Positions 9,001-18,789 of a DNA stretch of 64,000 bases are shown one piece after another (position 1 is the first letter of the stretch; each line of letters starts with the position of its first letter). Location: NCBI GenBank assembly GCA_031427625.1, contig JANPNV010000002.1, positions 1-64,000 on the forward strand, given 5' to 3'. The notes beneath the pieces were generated by a model. It was not told the origin of the DNA and did no database searches. It saw only the letters and a list, made by a program, of their open reading frames with translations. Origin of the DNA: JADKIH01 sp031427625. Its GTDB lineage: Bacteria > Bacteroidota > Bacteroidia > AKYH767-A > 2013-40CM-41-45. The position numbers and the translations under genes are program-made.

Positions 9001-9519
9001 ACGCTTGTTTAAGGAAATGCAAGATAGGTAATTGTTTGCCTGTAAATATCTTGAAAGTATTTACAAATTATTGATTAATACTCTGATGGCCAGTAATGAA
9101 TTGCAGGTGGCAATCGGAATAAAAAGTTTTTTCAAAAAAATTACCGCATTGATAATGCGAATTTTATTTTTTGAAGAACATTTTTTGATCTATTTATTTC
9201 ATCGAATATATAAAAAGATATTTATTGAACAAGGATCATTAAAAATGATTGCAGAAATTTTTTGAGCGATTTAGCCACTTTTTAGCAGGAGATTATCAGA
9301 AAAATAAAAATAAAAAAGTCGTCACCGTTCCTGAATGAATTATTATTCTTTAAAAAAATGAAAAGTTTTATTTCATTTCACCGAGTCGTTGTAAATCAAA
9401 GTTTTTAAAGTTATCAACATGTATAGGTGTGCAATACGATTTACTTAGTTTCGCATCCCTGCTGAAATTATTTACATTTATTATCCATCGTTTATTTACA
9501 GAAAGATTTTCAATTTATC
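9001..9519. other. Divergent AT-rich intergenic region, accA / dnaB
   Basis: 519 bp without a convincing gene. It is unusually rich in A and T runs and must contain the promoters of accA (-) and dnaB (+). A near-match to the -7 box, TAGTTTCG at 9446-9453, lies 67 bp before dnaB but lacks a clear -33 TTG. I see no riboswitch or hairpin. A 77-codon frame inside it has no coding character. Confidence 0.5.
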
Positions 9520-11055
9520 ATGACAGAGTCAGGAGAGCCTAATTCTTTTAACGAAACCGCACTAAGAAAGCGTCCTTCTTCTAAAGCAGGATATGATACA
9601 TTCCAGGCACAGCATTTTGGCAAATTGCCACCACAGGCCCTGGATTTGGAAGAATCTACTTTAGGGGCACTGATGCTTGAAAAAGAAGCGCTAACGAAGG
9701 TTATTGATATTCTACATCCAGAGTCATTCTATAAGGATTCACACAGAATGATTTTTAAGGCCATACGCCGATTATTCGAGCGATCAGAACCGATTGATAT
9801 ACTTACAGTAACCAACGAATTGAAGAAAAGCGGTGAATTGGATATTATCGGAGGGCCTTATTACATCACGCAACTTACTAATCGTGTTGCCTCTGCTGCT
9901 AACATCGAATTTCACTCGCGGATAATACTTCAGAAACACATCCAGCGGGAGCTTATTCGGATAAGTAGCGAAACAATTAAAGATGCCTACGAAGACACAA
10001 CCGATGTATTTCAGCTTCTTGATAAAGCAGAAAAAAATCTTTTTGAAATAGCAAAAGGAAACATTAGCCGGAATTACCAGGACATGAGTACGATGGTAAG
10101 TGAAGCATATCGTCAAATAGAAGCGGCAAGACTTCATGGAACAGGCGTAACAGGCGTACAAAGCGGCTTCACTGACCTCGACAGAATAACTTCAGGATGG
10201 CAGCGATCTGATCTCATCGTTCTTGCTGCACGTCCGGGAATGGGAAAAACAGCATTCGTTCTTTCTCTTGCCAGAAACGCCGCAATTGGATTTAACAGGC
10301 CTGTTGCTTTTTTCAGTTTAGAAATGTCATCTGTACAGCTTGTTCAAAGAATGATTTCTTCTGAAACAGGAATCCCTTCCGATAAGCTTCGAAAAGGTAC
10401 ACTTGACACCAACGAATGGCAGAAGCTACTTTCGATGACAGGAAAGTTGTCACAAGCACCTGTATTCATTGATGATACTCCCGCACTTTCGGTATTCGAT
10501 CTTCGCTCAAAATGCCGTCGATTAAAGTCGATGCATAATATTGAATTGATAATCATCGACTACTTGCAGTTGATGAGAGCAGATTCTGATAATAAAAATG
10601 GAAACAGGGAACAGGAAATCAGTACTATATCCCGTTCATTAAAAGCAATTGCCAAAGAACTTGATGTTCCGATAATAGCGCTTTCTCAATTAAGCCGTGC
10701 TGTCGAAACTCGTGGGGGAACAAAACGTCCTCAACTGAGCGACCTTCGAGAATCAGGAGCCATCGAGCAAGATGCAGACATGGTTATGTTTATCTACAGA
10801 CCAGAATATTATAACATGGATTTCGACGAAGAGAATAATTCGACGAAAGGAATGGCCGAAATTATCATCTCGAAACACAGAAATGGAGCGCTTGATTCAG
10901 TAAAACTGAAGTTTATCAGCCATCTTGCTAAATTTACCGACCTCGATTTCAGAGAATCTGGAGAATCAGCACCTTCTGGAAGCATCACGGATTATCCGAA
11001 TAACAGGATTATCGTCGGATCGAGAATGAATGATATGCAGGAAGATCCGTTTTAA
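9520..11055 (+). CDS. dnaB: Replicative DNA helicase
   Basis: 511 residues, the typical length for DnaB, the hexameric helicase that unwinds the fork ahead of the replisome and loads primase. The DnaB N-terminal domain spans roughly residues 30-135 (PQALDLEESTLGALM...). The RecA-like core has Walker A ARPGMGKTAF near 236-246, LIIIDYLQLM near 343-352, ALSQLSRAVE and the arginine-finger region QLSDLRESGAIEQDADMVMF. No intein is present, although this site is often occupied in other lineages. It is monocistronic: a hairpin with a T-run follows at 11071. Confidence 0.97.
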   Translation: MTESGEPNSFNETALRKRPSSKAGYDTFQAQHFGKLPPQALDLEESTLGALMLEKEALTKVIDILHPESFYKDSHRMIFKAIRRLFERSEPIDILTVTNELKKSGELDIIGGPYYITQLTNRVASAANIEFHSRIILQKHIQRELIRISSETIKDAYEDTTDVFQLLDKAEKNLFEIAKGNISRNYQDMSTMVSEAYRQIEAARLHGTGVTGVQSGFTDLDRITSGWQRSDLIVLAARPGMGKTAFVLSLARNAAIGFNRPVAFFSLEMSSVQLVQRMISSETGIPSDKLRKGTLDTNEWQKLLSMTGKLSQAPVFIDDTPALSVFDLRSKCRRLKSMHNIELIIIDYLQLMRADSDNKNGNREQEISTISRSLKAIAKELDVPIIALSQLSRAVETRGGTKRPQLSDLRESGAIEQDADMVMFIYRPEYYNMDFDEENNSTKGMAEIIISKHRNGALDSVKLKFISHLAKFTDLDFRESGESAPSGSITDYPNNRIIVGSRMNDMQEDPF

Positions 11056-11070
11056 CAGAGGAATAAATTA

Positions 11071-11096
11071 CCTTTATTAATGAAGGCTTTTTTCAA
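11071..11096 (+). terminator. Short hairpin with T-run after dnaB
   Basis: CCTTTA (11071-11076) pairs with TGAAGG (11081-11086) through one G-U, closing a TTAA loop. A C and six T residues follow. It sits 15 bp after the dnaB stop codon. The stem is short, so strength is uncertain. Confidence 0.5.
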
Positions 11097-11282
11097 TATG
11101 TAATTCTATTAAAATTTTCAATTATGATTGTTGTTGACCTCATTACTACTTCAGGCTTTTCCGGTTTTCAGTTTTATTCATTAAAAAGATTCTACTATTG
11201 GAATCCTAAAGTGAAACGTAGCAGGATAGTTAAGCATTATACATTTATAAATTCTGTAAAGACTATTTAAGTCATAAACAGG

Positions 11283-13085
11283 TTAGCCTTCGAATTGTTC
11301 TTCAAGCATTTGTCGCTCATACAATTCAAAGTATTCGCCTTTCTTTTCTAACAGTGATTTATGATCACCCTTTTCGGTAATTTTTCCATTATCCAGTACA
11401 ATTATCTGATCTGCATTTCGTACACTTGAAACACGATGACTGATAATGATGGCGGTTTTCTCCTTCATCAGACTACGAAGCTGAATAAGAATTTTGTTCT
11501 CTGTGCCGGTATCTACTGCGCTCAGACAGTCATCAAAAATCAACAACCGTGGATGTTTTATTATAGCTCTTGCAATTGATATTCTCTGCTTTTGTCCTCC
11601 TGAAAGAGTAATTCCTCTTTCACCAATCATCGTCTCAAAATTCTTTGGAAATTCCATAATGTTATCATAGATCACCGCTTGAGCAGCAGCCTCATGTATG
11701 CTGGCATTTCTCCTTTTTATATCAGAGTCATCCTTTAATCCAAAAGCAATATTGTTTCCTATTGTATCGCTGAAAAGAAATACATCCTGTGGAACGTAAC
11801 CAATTTGCTGACGAAGAGATGAAAGTGAAAAATCCTGTATAAGAATATCATCAAGAAAAATATTTCCGCGCGTTGAATCATACATTCTGACAAGCAAATT
11901 GGCGATAGTGGATTTACCACTTCCTGTTTTTCCAAGAATTGCAAGCGATTTCCCCGAATTTACGGTGAACGAAATATTATCCAGAGCAAGTATTCCCGAA
12001 TCGGGATAAATAAAACTAACATTTTTAAATTCAATTTTTCCATTCAATTGTGTCATCAAGTTTTTGGCTGAAACAATTTCAGGTTCGAGGTGAAGAAACT
12101 CGTTAATTCTTTCCTGCGAAGCGGCAGCCCTCTGTACGATTGAAGTCACCCATCCAAGAGCAGCCACTGGCCATGTAAGCATATTCACATAGATAATAAA
12201 CTCAGCAATATTGCCCGCAGAAGCCCTGCCGGCAATCACTTCCTGGCCTCCAATATAAACTACCAGAAGCGTGCTTAAACCTACAAGCAAAAGCATAAGT
12301 GGAAAGAACATAGCATTGATTTTTACCAGTTCCATATTCTTTCGTTTGTACGTTTCACTTTCACGTGTAAACTCCTTGGCCATCGCATCCTCTTTCACGA
12401 ATGATTTCAGGATTCTGATTCCGCTGAAAGCTTCCTGTACAAATGTGCTCAGACGACTCTGTTGATTTTGTACTTCTTCGCTTTTCTTATTCATTAAATC
12501 GCTTACGTAGTAGATCGAAATAGATAGAAAGGGCAGGGGAGCTAATACATAAAGCGTAAGTTTAACATTTACATATAACATGCTTATCATTATCAAGATA
12601 AACAATACTACCAGATTAATTGAATACATTATTGCAGGTCCGATATACATTCTTACCCGGCCTACGTCTTCACTGATTCTGTTCATCAGGTCACCTGTGT
12701 TATTTCGACGATAAAAGGCAAGACTAAGAAGTTGATAATGATTATATATCTCATTCTTCAGATCAAATTCAATTTTTCTCGACATGACGATGATCGTTTG
12801 ACGCATCAGATACATCAGCAACCCACGCACAAGTGCCACCCCGATTATAAGTAGTAGAAACATTCCAACCTGATGAGAAATGGAGTGAATGAGAGAGTCT
12901 TGAATCTCCTTATTGTTTTCAGCTTTTATCGTTTTCATGGTTTCCACCACTGCATCAAGCGCCTTTCTAACGACCTGTGCGGGATAAATGGCGCCAAAAT
13001 TTTGAGCGATGACAAATAGTCCACCAATAAGGAGTGTCCATTTATATTTTAGAAAATACTTATTTAAATGCTTTAATGATTTCAT
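11283..13085 (-). CDS. MsbA-like ABC exporter, fused permease and ATPase
   Basis: 600 residues. A six-helix type IV exporter membrane domain occupies about residues 15-325. The nucleotide-binding domain follows with Walker A GKTGSGKST near 383, Q-loop, signature ITLSGGQKQR near 490, Walker B LLIFDDCLSAVD and the H-loop in IIISHR. This homodimeric half-transporter layout is that of MsbA, lipid exporters and multidrug exporters; the substrate cannot be read from sequence. The gene is divergent from leucine dehydrogenase with a 90-bp shared promoter region. Confidence 0.88.
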   Translation of the reverse strand: MKSLKHLNKYFLKYKWTLLIGGLFVIAQNFGAIYPAQVVRKALDAVVETMKTIKAENNKEIQDSLIHSISHQVGMFLLLIIGVALVRGLLMYLMRQTIIVMSRKIEFDLKNEIYNHYQLLSLAFYRRNNTGDLMNRISEDVGRVRMYIGPAIMYSINLVVLFILIMISMLYVNVKLTLYVLAPLPFLSISIYYVSDLMNKKSEEVQNQQSRLSTFVQEAFSGIRILKSFVKEDAMAKEFTRESETYKRKNMELVKINAMFFPLMLLLVGLSTLLVVYIGGQEVIAGRASAGNIAEFIIYVNMLTWPVAALGWVTSIVQRAAASQERINEFLHLEPEIVSAKNLMTQLNGKIEFKNVSFIYPDSGILALDNISFTVNSGKSLAILGKTGSGKSTIANLLVRMYDSTRGNIFLDDILIQDFSLSSLRQQIGYVPQDVFLFSDTIGNNIAFGLKDDSDIKRRNASIHEAAAQAVIYDNIMEFPKNFETMIGERGITLSGGQKQRISIARAIIKHPRLLIFDDCLSAVDTGTENKILIQLRSLMKEKTAIIISHRVSSVRNADQIIVLDNGKITEKGDHKSLLEKKGEYFELYERQMLEEQFEG

Positions 13086-13107
13086 TTTATTGAGTCATAA
13101 GTTCAGC

Positions 13108-13138
13108 TTTGGTGGCCTAAAAAATTAGGCTACCTTTG
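13108..13138 (+). promoter_or_regulatory. Promoter of the leucine dehydrogenase gene
   Basis: TTTG at 13108-13111, a 19-nt spacer, then TACCTTTG at 13131-13138. This is an exact match to the Bacteroidota sigma-ABfr consensus (TTTG, 19-21 nt, TAnnTTTG). It leaves a leader of about 33 nt before the ATG at 13176. Confidence 0.75.
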
Positions 13139-13175
13139 CGCGCTGCCACAATAGGCAGTTAATTTTATTAAAATC

Positions 13176-14270
13176 ATGCTTGAAGTTAAAGATATGAAGG
13201 AACAGAAAATCGGTGGAAATCTGATTTTTAACAACCCTTCTTTTGATAATCACGAACAAGTGGTTTTTTGTCACGATAAAGGTACCGGTTTAAAGGCAAT
13301 AATCGCCATTCATAATACGACCCTTGGTCCGGCACTTGGCGGAACCAGAATGTGGCTATATAAAACAGAGGAAGAAGCGGTTAATGACGTATTGCGTCTT
13401 TCGCGTGGAATGACCTATAAGGCAGCAATCAGCGGACTTCAGCTTGGAGGAGGAAAAGCAGTAATTTTTGGCGACTCAAAAAAAGATAAGACTCCTGAGT
13501 TGTTTATGAAGTATGGTCAATTCATCGAATCATTAAACGGAAAATATATTACTGCCGAAGACGTCGGAACAAGTACGACTGATATGGTGAATGTAAAGAA
13601 GTCGACGAATCATGTTACCGGACTACCATTAGAAATGGGTGGAGGAGGAGATCCTTCTCCTGTTACTGCATACGGTGTTTATATGGGCATGAAGGCGGCA
13701 GCGAAAAAAAGCTGGGGCGATGATAGTTTGAAGGGAAAGAAAATTGCCATACAAGGTGTCGGACATGTGGGTGAAAATCTCGTTCGACTTGTAACAGAAG
13801 AAAATGCAAAAGTTTATGTTACCGATATCAATCAGGAGCAGTTAAAAATTATAGCTTCAAAATATGGTGCTGAGATAGTTGGATTAGAAGACATCTATGA
13901 CCTTGATGTTGATATTTACGCGCCTTGTGCATTAGGTGCGACACTTAATACGGAACATATTGCACGACTTAAATGTGCTATTGTCTCCGGTGCTGCCAAT
14001 AACCAACTGGAAAATGAGGACATTCACGGAAGAATGCTTACTGACAAAGGCATTCTATATGCGCCCGATTTCCTTATTAATGCAGGCGGGCTTATTAATG
14101 TGTATAGTGAACTTAAAGGCTATGACAGAAAGTCTGCATTAAGCCACACCGAAAAAATTTACGATACAACATTGGAAATCTTTAATAAAGCCAGCATCGA
14201 AAATATTACGACTGTCGAAGCTGCTTCTAGAATTGCTGAAGAGCGTATTGCCGCTTTTAAAAATAAATAA
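13176..14270 (+). CDS. Leucine (branched-chain amino acid) dehydrogenase
   Basis: 364 residues of the Glu/Leu/Phe/Val dehydrogenase family, which oxidatively deaminates branched-chain amino acids with NAD+. The substrate-binding lysine region is LQLGGGKAVIFGD, the catalytic region follows in TAEDVGTSTTDM, and the Rossmann motif GVGHVGENL marks the C-terminal NAD domain, followed by CALGATLN and SGAANNQL. The length and the G-P-A-L-G-G-T-R-M motif match leucine dehydrogenases rather than the longer glutamate dehydrogenases. The strong promoter in front and the divergent ABC gene suggest it is a single-gene unit. A start at 13194 is also possible. Confidence 0.9.
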   Translation: MLEVKDMKEQKIGGNLIFNNPSFDNHEQVVFCHDKGTGLKAIIAIHNTTLGPALGGTRMWLYKTEEEAVNDVLRLSRGMTYKAAISGLQLGGGKAVIFGDSKKDKTPELFMKYGQFIESLNGKYITAEDVGTSTTDMVNVKKSTNHVTGLPLEMGGGGDPSPVTAYGVYMGMKAAAKKSWGDDSLKGKKIAIQGVGHVGENLVRLVTEENAKVYVTDINQEQLKIIASKYGAEIVGLEDIYDLDVDIYAPCALGATLNTEHIARLKCAIVSGAANNQLENEDIHGRMLTDKGILYAPDFLINAGGLINVYSELKGYDRKSALSHTEKIYDTTLEIFNKASIENITTVEAASRIAEERIAAFKNK

Positions 14271-14317
14271 CGTTCATTTAAAGTCTTCCTGTTTTTATCC
14301 TCCCGATTCGAAAAAGT

Positions 14318-15250
14318 ATGCTTAGCAGAAGACAACTCCGTATTAAAGTTTTACAATCCTTATATGCTTTTTTTCAGGCAGGTAAAAACGACTTGGCTGT
14401 GGCCGAACGCGAATTATTCAGAAGCATCGATAAGGTGAATGAGCTTTATGTTTATTTGCTTGCATTCCTGCAGGAGTTAGCCGATTCGGACAGGAATGAT
14501 GCAGATGATCTTCACCTGCGTTTTTTTCCTAACCAGGAACAAGCAAAGGCAAGTCGTAGATTGTTTGATCTGAAATTCAATATCGCTCTAGGTGAAAGTA
14601 AAGAGTATAAGAATCAGATTGCCAGAATGAATATCAGCTGGCAGACGGAACAGGATTTAATCCGGAAAAATTTCCTCGAATTAAAAAAGTCGGAACTTTA
14701 TAGTGATTTTTTGAAAGATAATGATGCCAGTGAAAAAGATTTTCTTGTTGAAGTAGTCAGGAAATTTATTGAAAATTCTGAGGCATTAGCCAATCATATT
14801 GATGAGAAAAATATTTTTTGGAGTGACGATTTCGAATTTACTGTTCAGCTGGTTATTCGAACCATCCGTAATTTTTACGAAAAAAATACAATGGAATTAA
14901 TCCCTTTGTATAAAGATGAAATTGATGATGTTGAATTTGTCAGAAAATTATTCACTCAAACCATTCTCAACAATAAAGTGTTTGAAGAAGACATCAGCGA
15001 ACGTACCAAAAACTGGGAAATTGAACGGATCGCATTGATGGATATACTTATTTTAAAAATGGCACTTGCCGAGCTTATCTCATTTCCAAATATTCCTGTG
15101 AAGGTTTCCATCAATGAATTTATTGATATCTCAAAAGAATACAGTACACCGAAAAGCAAACAATTTGTAAATGGAGTAATTGACAAGCTGGCGACTGATT
15201 ACAAGGAGAAAGGGAAAATTGTAAAAGCCGGCCGTGGACTAATAAATTAA
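14318..15250 (+). CDS. nusB: Transcription antitermination factor NusB, long form
   Basis: 310 residues, about twice the E. coli protein, as usual in Bacteroidota. The N-terminus MLSRRQLRIKVLQSLYAF is typical. The C-terminal RNA-binding helical fold spans about 160-300, with WEIERIALMDILILKMA and ISKEYSTPKSKQFVNGVID. It acts with NusA/E/G on boxA in rRNA operons. It heads a conserved run nusB - DUF1573 - yajC - ybbR - coaE; the 106-bp gap after it may hold a further promoter. Confidence 0.93.
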   Translation: MLSRRQLRIKVLQSLYAFFQAGKNDLAVAERELFRSIDKVNELYVYLLAFLQELADSDRNDADDLHLRFFPNQEQAKASRRLFDLKFNIALGESKEYKNQIARMNISWQTEQDLIRKNFLELKKSELYSDFLKDNDASEKDFLVEVVRKFIENSEALANHIDEKNIFWSDDFEFTVQLVIRTIRNFYEKNTMELIPLYKDEIDDVEFVRKLFTQTILNNKVFEEDISERTKNWEIERIALMDILILKMALAELISFPNIPVKVSINEFIDISKEYSTPKSKQFVNGVIDKLATDYKEKGKIVKAGRGLIN

Positions 15251-15335
15251 TAAAAATGAATAGTTGAAGTATATCAAAAACGAAAAAATCATAACTTTAA
15301 TCCCTGCTTAAACACTTACTCTTCATAACTCAATT

Positions 15336-15355
15336 CACATTCTCAAATTAAAAAG
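15336..15355 (+). repeat. CACA-TTCTCAAA-TTAAAAAG element directly before a start codon
   Basis: The element contains one 8-bp TTCTCAAA unit flanked by CACA and TTAAAAAG and ends 1 bp before the ATG at 15357. The same element with three units is found at 21821-21856. Confidence 0.55.
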
Positions 15356-15356
15356 A

Positions 15357-15821
15357 ATGCCACGCATCATCCTCTCATTTCTCCTCCTTACTTTTTTCTG
15401 TTGCAAGAATGAAAAGAAAAGTGATTTGCCAGATAATGCAATCAATCCTGCAATTATAGAAAATCCTGTATCCGCATCGGGTACATCAAATTCAAAAGAC
15501 AATATTCCTATTCTTGAATTTGAAAGCACCTCTCATGATTTTGGGACAATCGATGAAGGTGAAAAAATCTCCTTTGCATTTAAATTCAAGAATGTTGGAA
15601 AGGGTGATCTTGTCATTCGCGCCGCTCAGGGAAGTTGCGGTTGTACAGTTCCCGAATATCCAAAAGATCCGATTCCTCCTGGCAAAGGCGGAATCATCAA
15701 TGTGACTTTTAATTCAGAAGGTAAAGAAGGACAGCAACATAAAACAGTTACTGTCATCAGCAATACCATGCCTAATACTTTCATATTAGATGTGCTTGGA
15801 AATGTGATTAAGAAAAAATAA
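15357..15821 (+). CDS. DUF1573 domain protein, probable secreted or lipid-anchored
   Basis: 154 residues. A hydrophobic N-terminus (about 3-14) ends in Cys-Cys followed by a charged, flexible linker; this suggests a lipoprotein, although the box (TFFC) is weak. The DUF1573 Ig-like domain covers about 55-150, with STSHDFGTIDEGE, F-x-F-K-N-x-G, the conserved SCGCT and the ending N-T-x-P-N-x. These domains sit in periplasmic or surface proteins of unknown role. It lies between nusB and yajC, as in many relatives. Confidence 0.85.
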   Translation: MPRIILSFLLLTFFCCKNEKKSDLPDNAINPAIIENPVSASGTSNSKDNIPILEFESTSHDFGTIDEGEKISFAFKFKNVGKGDLVIRAAQGSCGCTVPEYPKDPIPPGKGGIINVTFNSEGKEGQQHKTVTVISNTMPNTFILDVLGNVIKKK

Positions 15822-15900
15822 GACCGGCTGAGTTAAGCTATTCTTCTATTAAATTAGTACCCTTAAAAAGTTAACTCCAATCCAAAACAAAATATATCAA

Positions 15901-16230
15901 ATGAATAAAATGATTTCAATTCTTCTACAGGCTCCTCAAGGTGGTGGTTCAATGCAACTTGTTTTCCTGGTTGCAATAATCGTAGTATTTTATTTTTTCA
16001 TGATTCGTCCTCAGATGAAAAAGCAAAAGACAGAGCGTGAATTCCGGAATACACTTGAGAAGGGCGCTAAAGTTGTCACGATTGGCGGAATCCACGGTCG
16101 GATTGTTGAAGTAAATGAGCGCACGTTTATGGTTGAAATAGATACAAATGTGAGAGTGAAAATCGAGAAGTCTGCCATTTCTGCCGATGCAACAAAAACG
16201 ATAGACGCTGCCAGTCTTGCAAAGTCTTAA
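15901..16230 (+). CDS. yajC: Sec translocase accessory subunit YajC
   Basis: 109 residues. One transmembrane helix (about 18-38, ending FYFFMIRPQMKKQ) is followed by the YajC domain with GAKVVTIGGIHGRIVEV and VRVKIEKSAI. It associates with SecDF at the translocon. It is preceded by a glycine/glutamine-rich tip, as in relatives. The spacing to the next gene (24 bp) suggests cotranscription with ybbR and coaE. Confidence 0.93.
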   Translation: MNKMISILLQAPQGGGSMQLVFLVAIIVVFYFFMIRPQMKKQKTEREFRNTLEKGAKVVTIGGIHGRIVEVNERTFMVEIDTNVRVKIEKSAISADATKTIDAASLAKS

Positions 16231-16254
16231 AAAATTCCGGAAAAATTTTTCCTG

Positions 16255-17241
16255 ATGAAAGACCTGATAACAGGCCCTGTAAGTACTCCTATACGTCAGC
16301 GGATTAATAAACGGCTATACGTAGTACTACTCTGTTTTTTCATCTCTGCTATTTTCTGGTTACTTATTGCTCTTTCTCATGATTACCCGACAACACTTAT
16401 TTTTCCGGTACAGTATGTAAATCTTCCCGGGAAGAAAGTGGTTATGAATGACCTCCCGGCTAAAATTGCAGTACAACTGAAAGCATCAGGATTCAAAATC
16501 ATGCTTTTTGGTTTTAAAGATGAACAGGATCCAGTTCAGGTTGATGTATCTTCGAGCCTGAGGACTTCACTCATTCATACAGATGTTCTATCGTTGCCCA
16601 CCCAGTCATTTCTCCTTGATTTTTCCCGGAAGCTGGGAAAAGAAATTACAATCACTGGTTTTCAACCCGATTCAATTGTTTTCAATTTCAGTGATCTAAT
16701 TACGAAAAAAGTTCCTGTTATTCCTGCATACTCAGCTACATTCGAGAAGCAATATGATTCTACCGGTGTTGCCTCCGTGAATCCCAGAGAAATAGATGTA
16801 TCTGGTCCTCCATCAATTATTTCAGAATTGCAAAGCGTCAGTACTGAATCAATAAAACTTGAAAATTTAAAAGGGACCGTCAAACAAAAAGTAAAACTGA
16901 TTAAAAATAAATTGCTTTCATACAATGTGAATGAAGTTGAATTAACTCTACAGGTGGAAAAATTCACGGAAGGATCAGTAGAAATAGAAATTCATCCTGT
17001 TAACAAAACGACAGGTTATTCGCTGAAAACATTTCCCGATAAAGTGAAGGTAAGATACCTTGTGTCATTAAGTGCATACAACAATGTGGATCCTTCGATG
17101 TTCGATGCCGTTGTTGATGCATCAGAAATGGAGAAAAAAAATCTGACGAAACTTAAAGTCCAACTGATGACGAGTCCGTCATACGTCAGAATAACGATGA
17201 TAGAACCGGAGAAGGTAGATTATATTCTTAGAAAACAATGA
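16255..17241 (+). CDS. YbbR-like (CdaR-type) domain protein
   Basis: 328 residues with one N-terminal membrane helix (about 23-42, LLCFFISAIFWLLIALS) and an extracytoplasmic region of repeated YbbR-like beta domains (for example VDVSGPPSIISELQSV and VELTLQVEKF). In Firmicutes the relative CdaR regulates a diadenylate cyclase. That link is not shown in Bacteroidota, and no cyclase lies here. The last four bases overlap coaE (ATGA), so translation is coupled. Confidence 0.8.
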   Translation: MKDLITGPVSTPIRQRINKRLYVVLLCFFISAIFWLLIALSHDYPTTLIFPVQYVNLPGKKVVMNDLPAKIAVQLKASGFKIMLFGFKDEQDPVQVDVSSSLRTSLIHTDVLSLPTQSFLLDFSRKLGKEITITGFQPDSIVFNFSDLITKKVPVIPAYSATFEKQYDSTGVASVNPREIDVSGPPSIISELQSVSTESIKLENLKGTVKQKVKLIKNKLLSYNVNEVELTLQVEKFTEGSVEIEIHPVNKTTGYSLKTFPDKVKVRYLVSLSAYNNVDPSMFDAVVDASEMEKKNLTKLKVQLMTSPSYVRITMIEPEKVDYILRKQ

Positions 17242-17822
17242 CGATCGTAGGAATCACTGGTGGTATCGGAAGTGGCAAGTCAGTTGCCTGTTCCGTTTTT
17301 CAGCATCTGGGAATTCCTGTATACGATGCCGATTCAGCAGTTCATCATCTCTATGAAAACTCACCTGAGTTGATTGAAAAAATTAAAAAAGAAATTTCGG
17401 AGGACGTCATCGACAAGAATGGAAAACTTATCAGAAAAAAACTTGGCGAAATAGCTTTCAATGATGAATCAAAACTGAAAAAACTAAATGCCATCGTGCA
17501 TCCACTTGTAAAGACCGATTTCGAAAAATGGGTTTCGAAGAATAAAGGTTATCCTTATCTGATTAAAGAAGCTGCTATTCTTTTTGAAAGTGGAGCAAAT
17601 GCAGGCTGCGATAAAGTAATTGTAGTTTATTCCCCTGTAGAATTGCGCATTACCAGGATTCGTGAACGCGATCATAAGTCGCGTGCCGACGTTGAGCAAA
17701 TAATAAGCAAGCAAATTGATGAAGAGGAACTCATAAAAAAATCAGATTTTGTTATTGTGAATGATGAAAAGAAAATGATGATACCTCAGATTCTTAAGAT
17801 ACATGCAACATTGCTGAAATAA
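17238..17822 (+). CDS. coaE: Dephospho-CoA kinase
   Basis: 194 residues, standard for CoaE, the last step of coenzyme A synthesis. P-loop GITGGIGSGKS at 5-15, YDADSAVHHLY at about 30-40, LNAIVHPLV and KEAAILFESG are all present, as is R-I-x-x-R-D in the lid. The start overlaps the ybbR stop by 4 bp. Confidence 0.95.
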   Translation: MTIVGITGGIGSGKSVACSVFQHLGIPVYDADSAVHHLYENSPELIEKIKKEISEDVIDKNGKLIRKKLGEIAFNDESKLKKLNAIVHPLVKTDFEKWVSKNKGYPYLIKEAAILFESGANAGCDKVIVVYSPVELRITRIRERDHKSRADVEQIISKQIDEEELIKKSDFVIVNDEKKMMIPQILKIHATLLK

Positions 17823-17852
17823 AATCCATTTTATATTCTAAAAAAATAAAAA

Positions 17853-18788
17853 TTGATCAATAATTTTCTCACAAAAACAACAGCTGGTCTCTATTGCATT
17901 GCAGGAGATTTTTATTTAGACCCCAAACGCGCCGTTCCGGTGGCCATGATTTCTCACGCTCACAGCGATCATGCAGTACCGACCAAAGGAAAAGTTTATT
18001 GCACAAAGCCGACACGTTCGTTTATGGAGCATCGTATGTTTGGAAAATCATTTCCTGATTTCAGCAACGTAAAATTTGGTGAGACTTTTAAAGTTAACGA
18101 TGTAGCCATAACATACTATCCTGCCGGACATATTTTGGGAAGTGCGCAGATACTCATGGAATACAAAGGAGAGAGGTACTTATACACAGGCGATTTCAAA
18201 ACTCAGTCAGATGATTCATGCGAGACATTTGAATATGTCGAATGCAATCACCTAATTACAGAAACTACATTTGCATCTCCTGAATATCAGCATCCTGATC
18301 CTGTCGAAGAACTTCAGAATCTGATGAATGAAAAACGAAACGTAGTGATCGGTGCCTACGCTTTGGGAAAGGCTCAACGACTCACACAGTTATTAACTAC
18401 TCATTGCAAAGGGAGGAAAGTTTATATTCATCCTGACTTGATAGCATATCATGCGATGTATGCTGATCATGGTGTATCACTCGGAGAATGGTTCCATTAC
18501 CGTCGCGATGACTTTGAAAATGGTAGTCCTTCTTTCTACATTGTTCCACCTGCTAAATTTAAAAGTTATGGTAGATCACTGAACGCATTAAAAGTATTCG
18601 CGACCGGATGGAAACAATCTTTCTACAGTTGCGATCGCGTTCTTCAGGTCAGCGATCATGCCGACTGGCCGGGAGTTATAGAATTAATATCAAAAACAAA
18701 GGCTCAGAAAATATATACCGTTCATGGCAATGGAAATCCGTTGAAACAGTTTTTCAAAGATAAAATTGAGGTAAACATAATCGGATAA
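17853..18788 (+). CDS. Metallo-beta-lactamase-fold exonuclease-like protein
   Basis: 311 residues. The metal-binding motif HAHSDH is at residues 35-40, with further ligands in PAGHILGSAQ and YTGDF, then the late SDHADW and VHGNG motifs of the beta-CASP-like branch. It resembles the 'ligase-associated exonuclease / mRNA 3'-end processing' group of MBL proteins. The start appears to be TTG at 17853; no ATG lies upstream in frame within the short gap after coaE. No DNA ligase lies adjacent in this window, so involvement in DNA repair is inference only. Confidence 0.8.
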   Translation: MINNFLTKTTAGLYCIAGDFYLDPKRAVPVAMISHAHSDHAVPTKGKVYCTKPTRSFMEHRMFGKSFPDFSNVKFGETFKVNDVAITYYPAGHILGSAQILMEYKGERYLYTGDFKTQSDDSCETFEYVECNHLITETTFASPEYQHPDPVEELQNLMNEKRNVVIGAYALGKAQRLTQLLTTHCKGRKVYIHPDLIAYHAMYADHGVSLGEWFHYRRDDFENGSPSFYIVPPAKFKSYGRSLNALKVFATGWKQSFYSCDRVLQVSDHADWPGVIELISKTKAQKIYTVHGNGNPLKQFFKDKIEVNIIG

Positions 18789-18789
18789 A

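Noticed and set aside
9032..9265. A 77-codon plus-strand frame between accA and dnaB
   Set aside because: Its composition is that of AT-rich non-coding DNA, with many I, K, F and L and no domain or signal. It overlaps the region that must hold two promoters, and no promoter box precedes it.
11071..11282. A small gene between dnaB and the ABC exporter
   Set aside because: No frame longer than a few dozen codons with coding character; the region holds a terminator-like hairpin and convergent gene ends.
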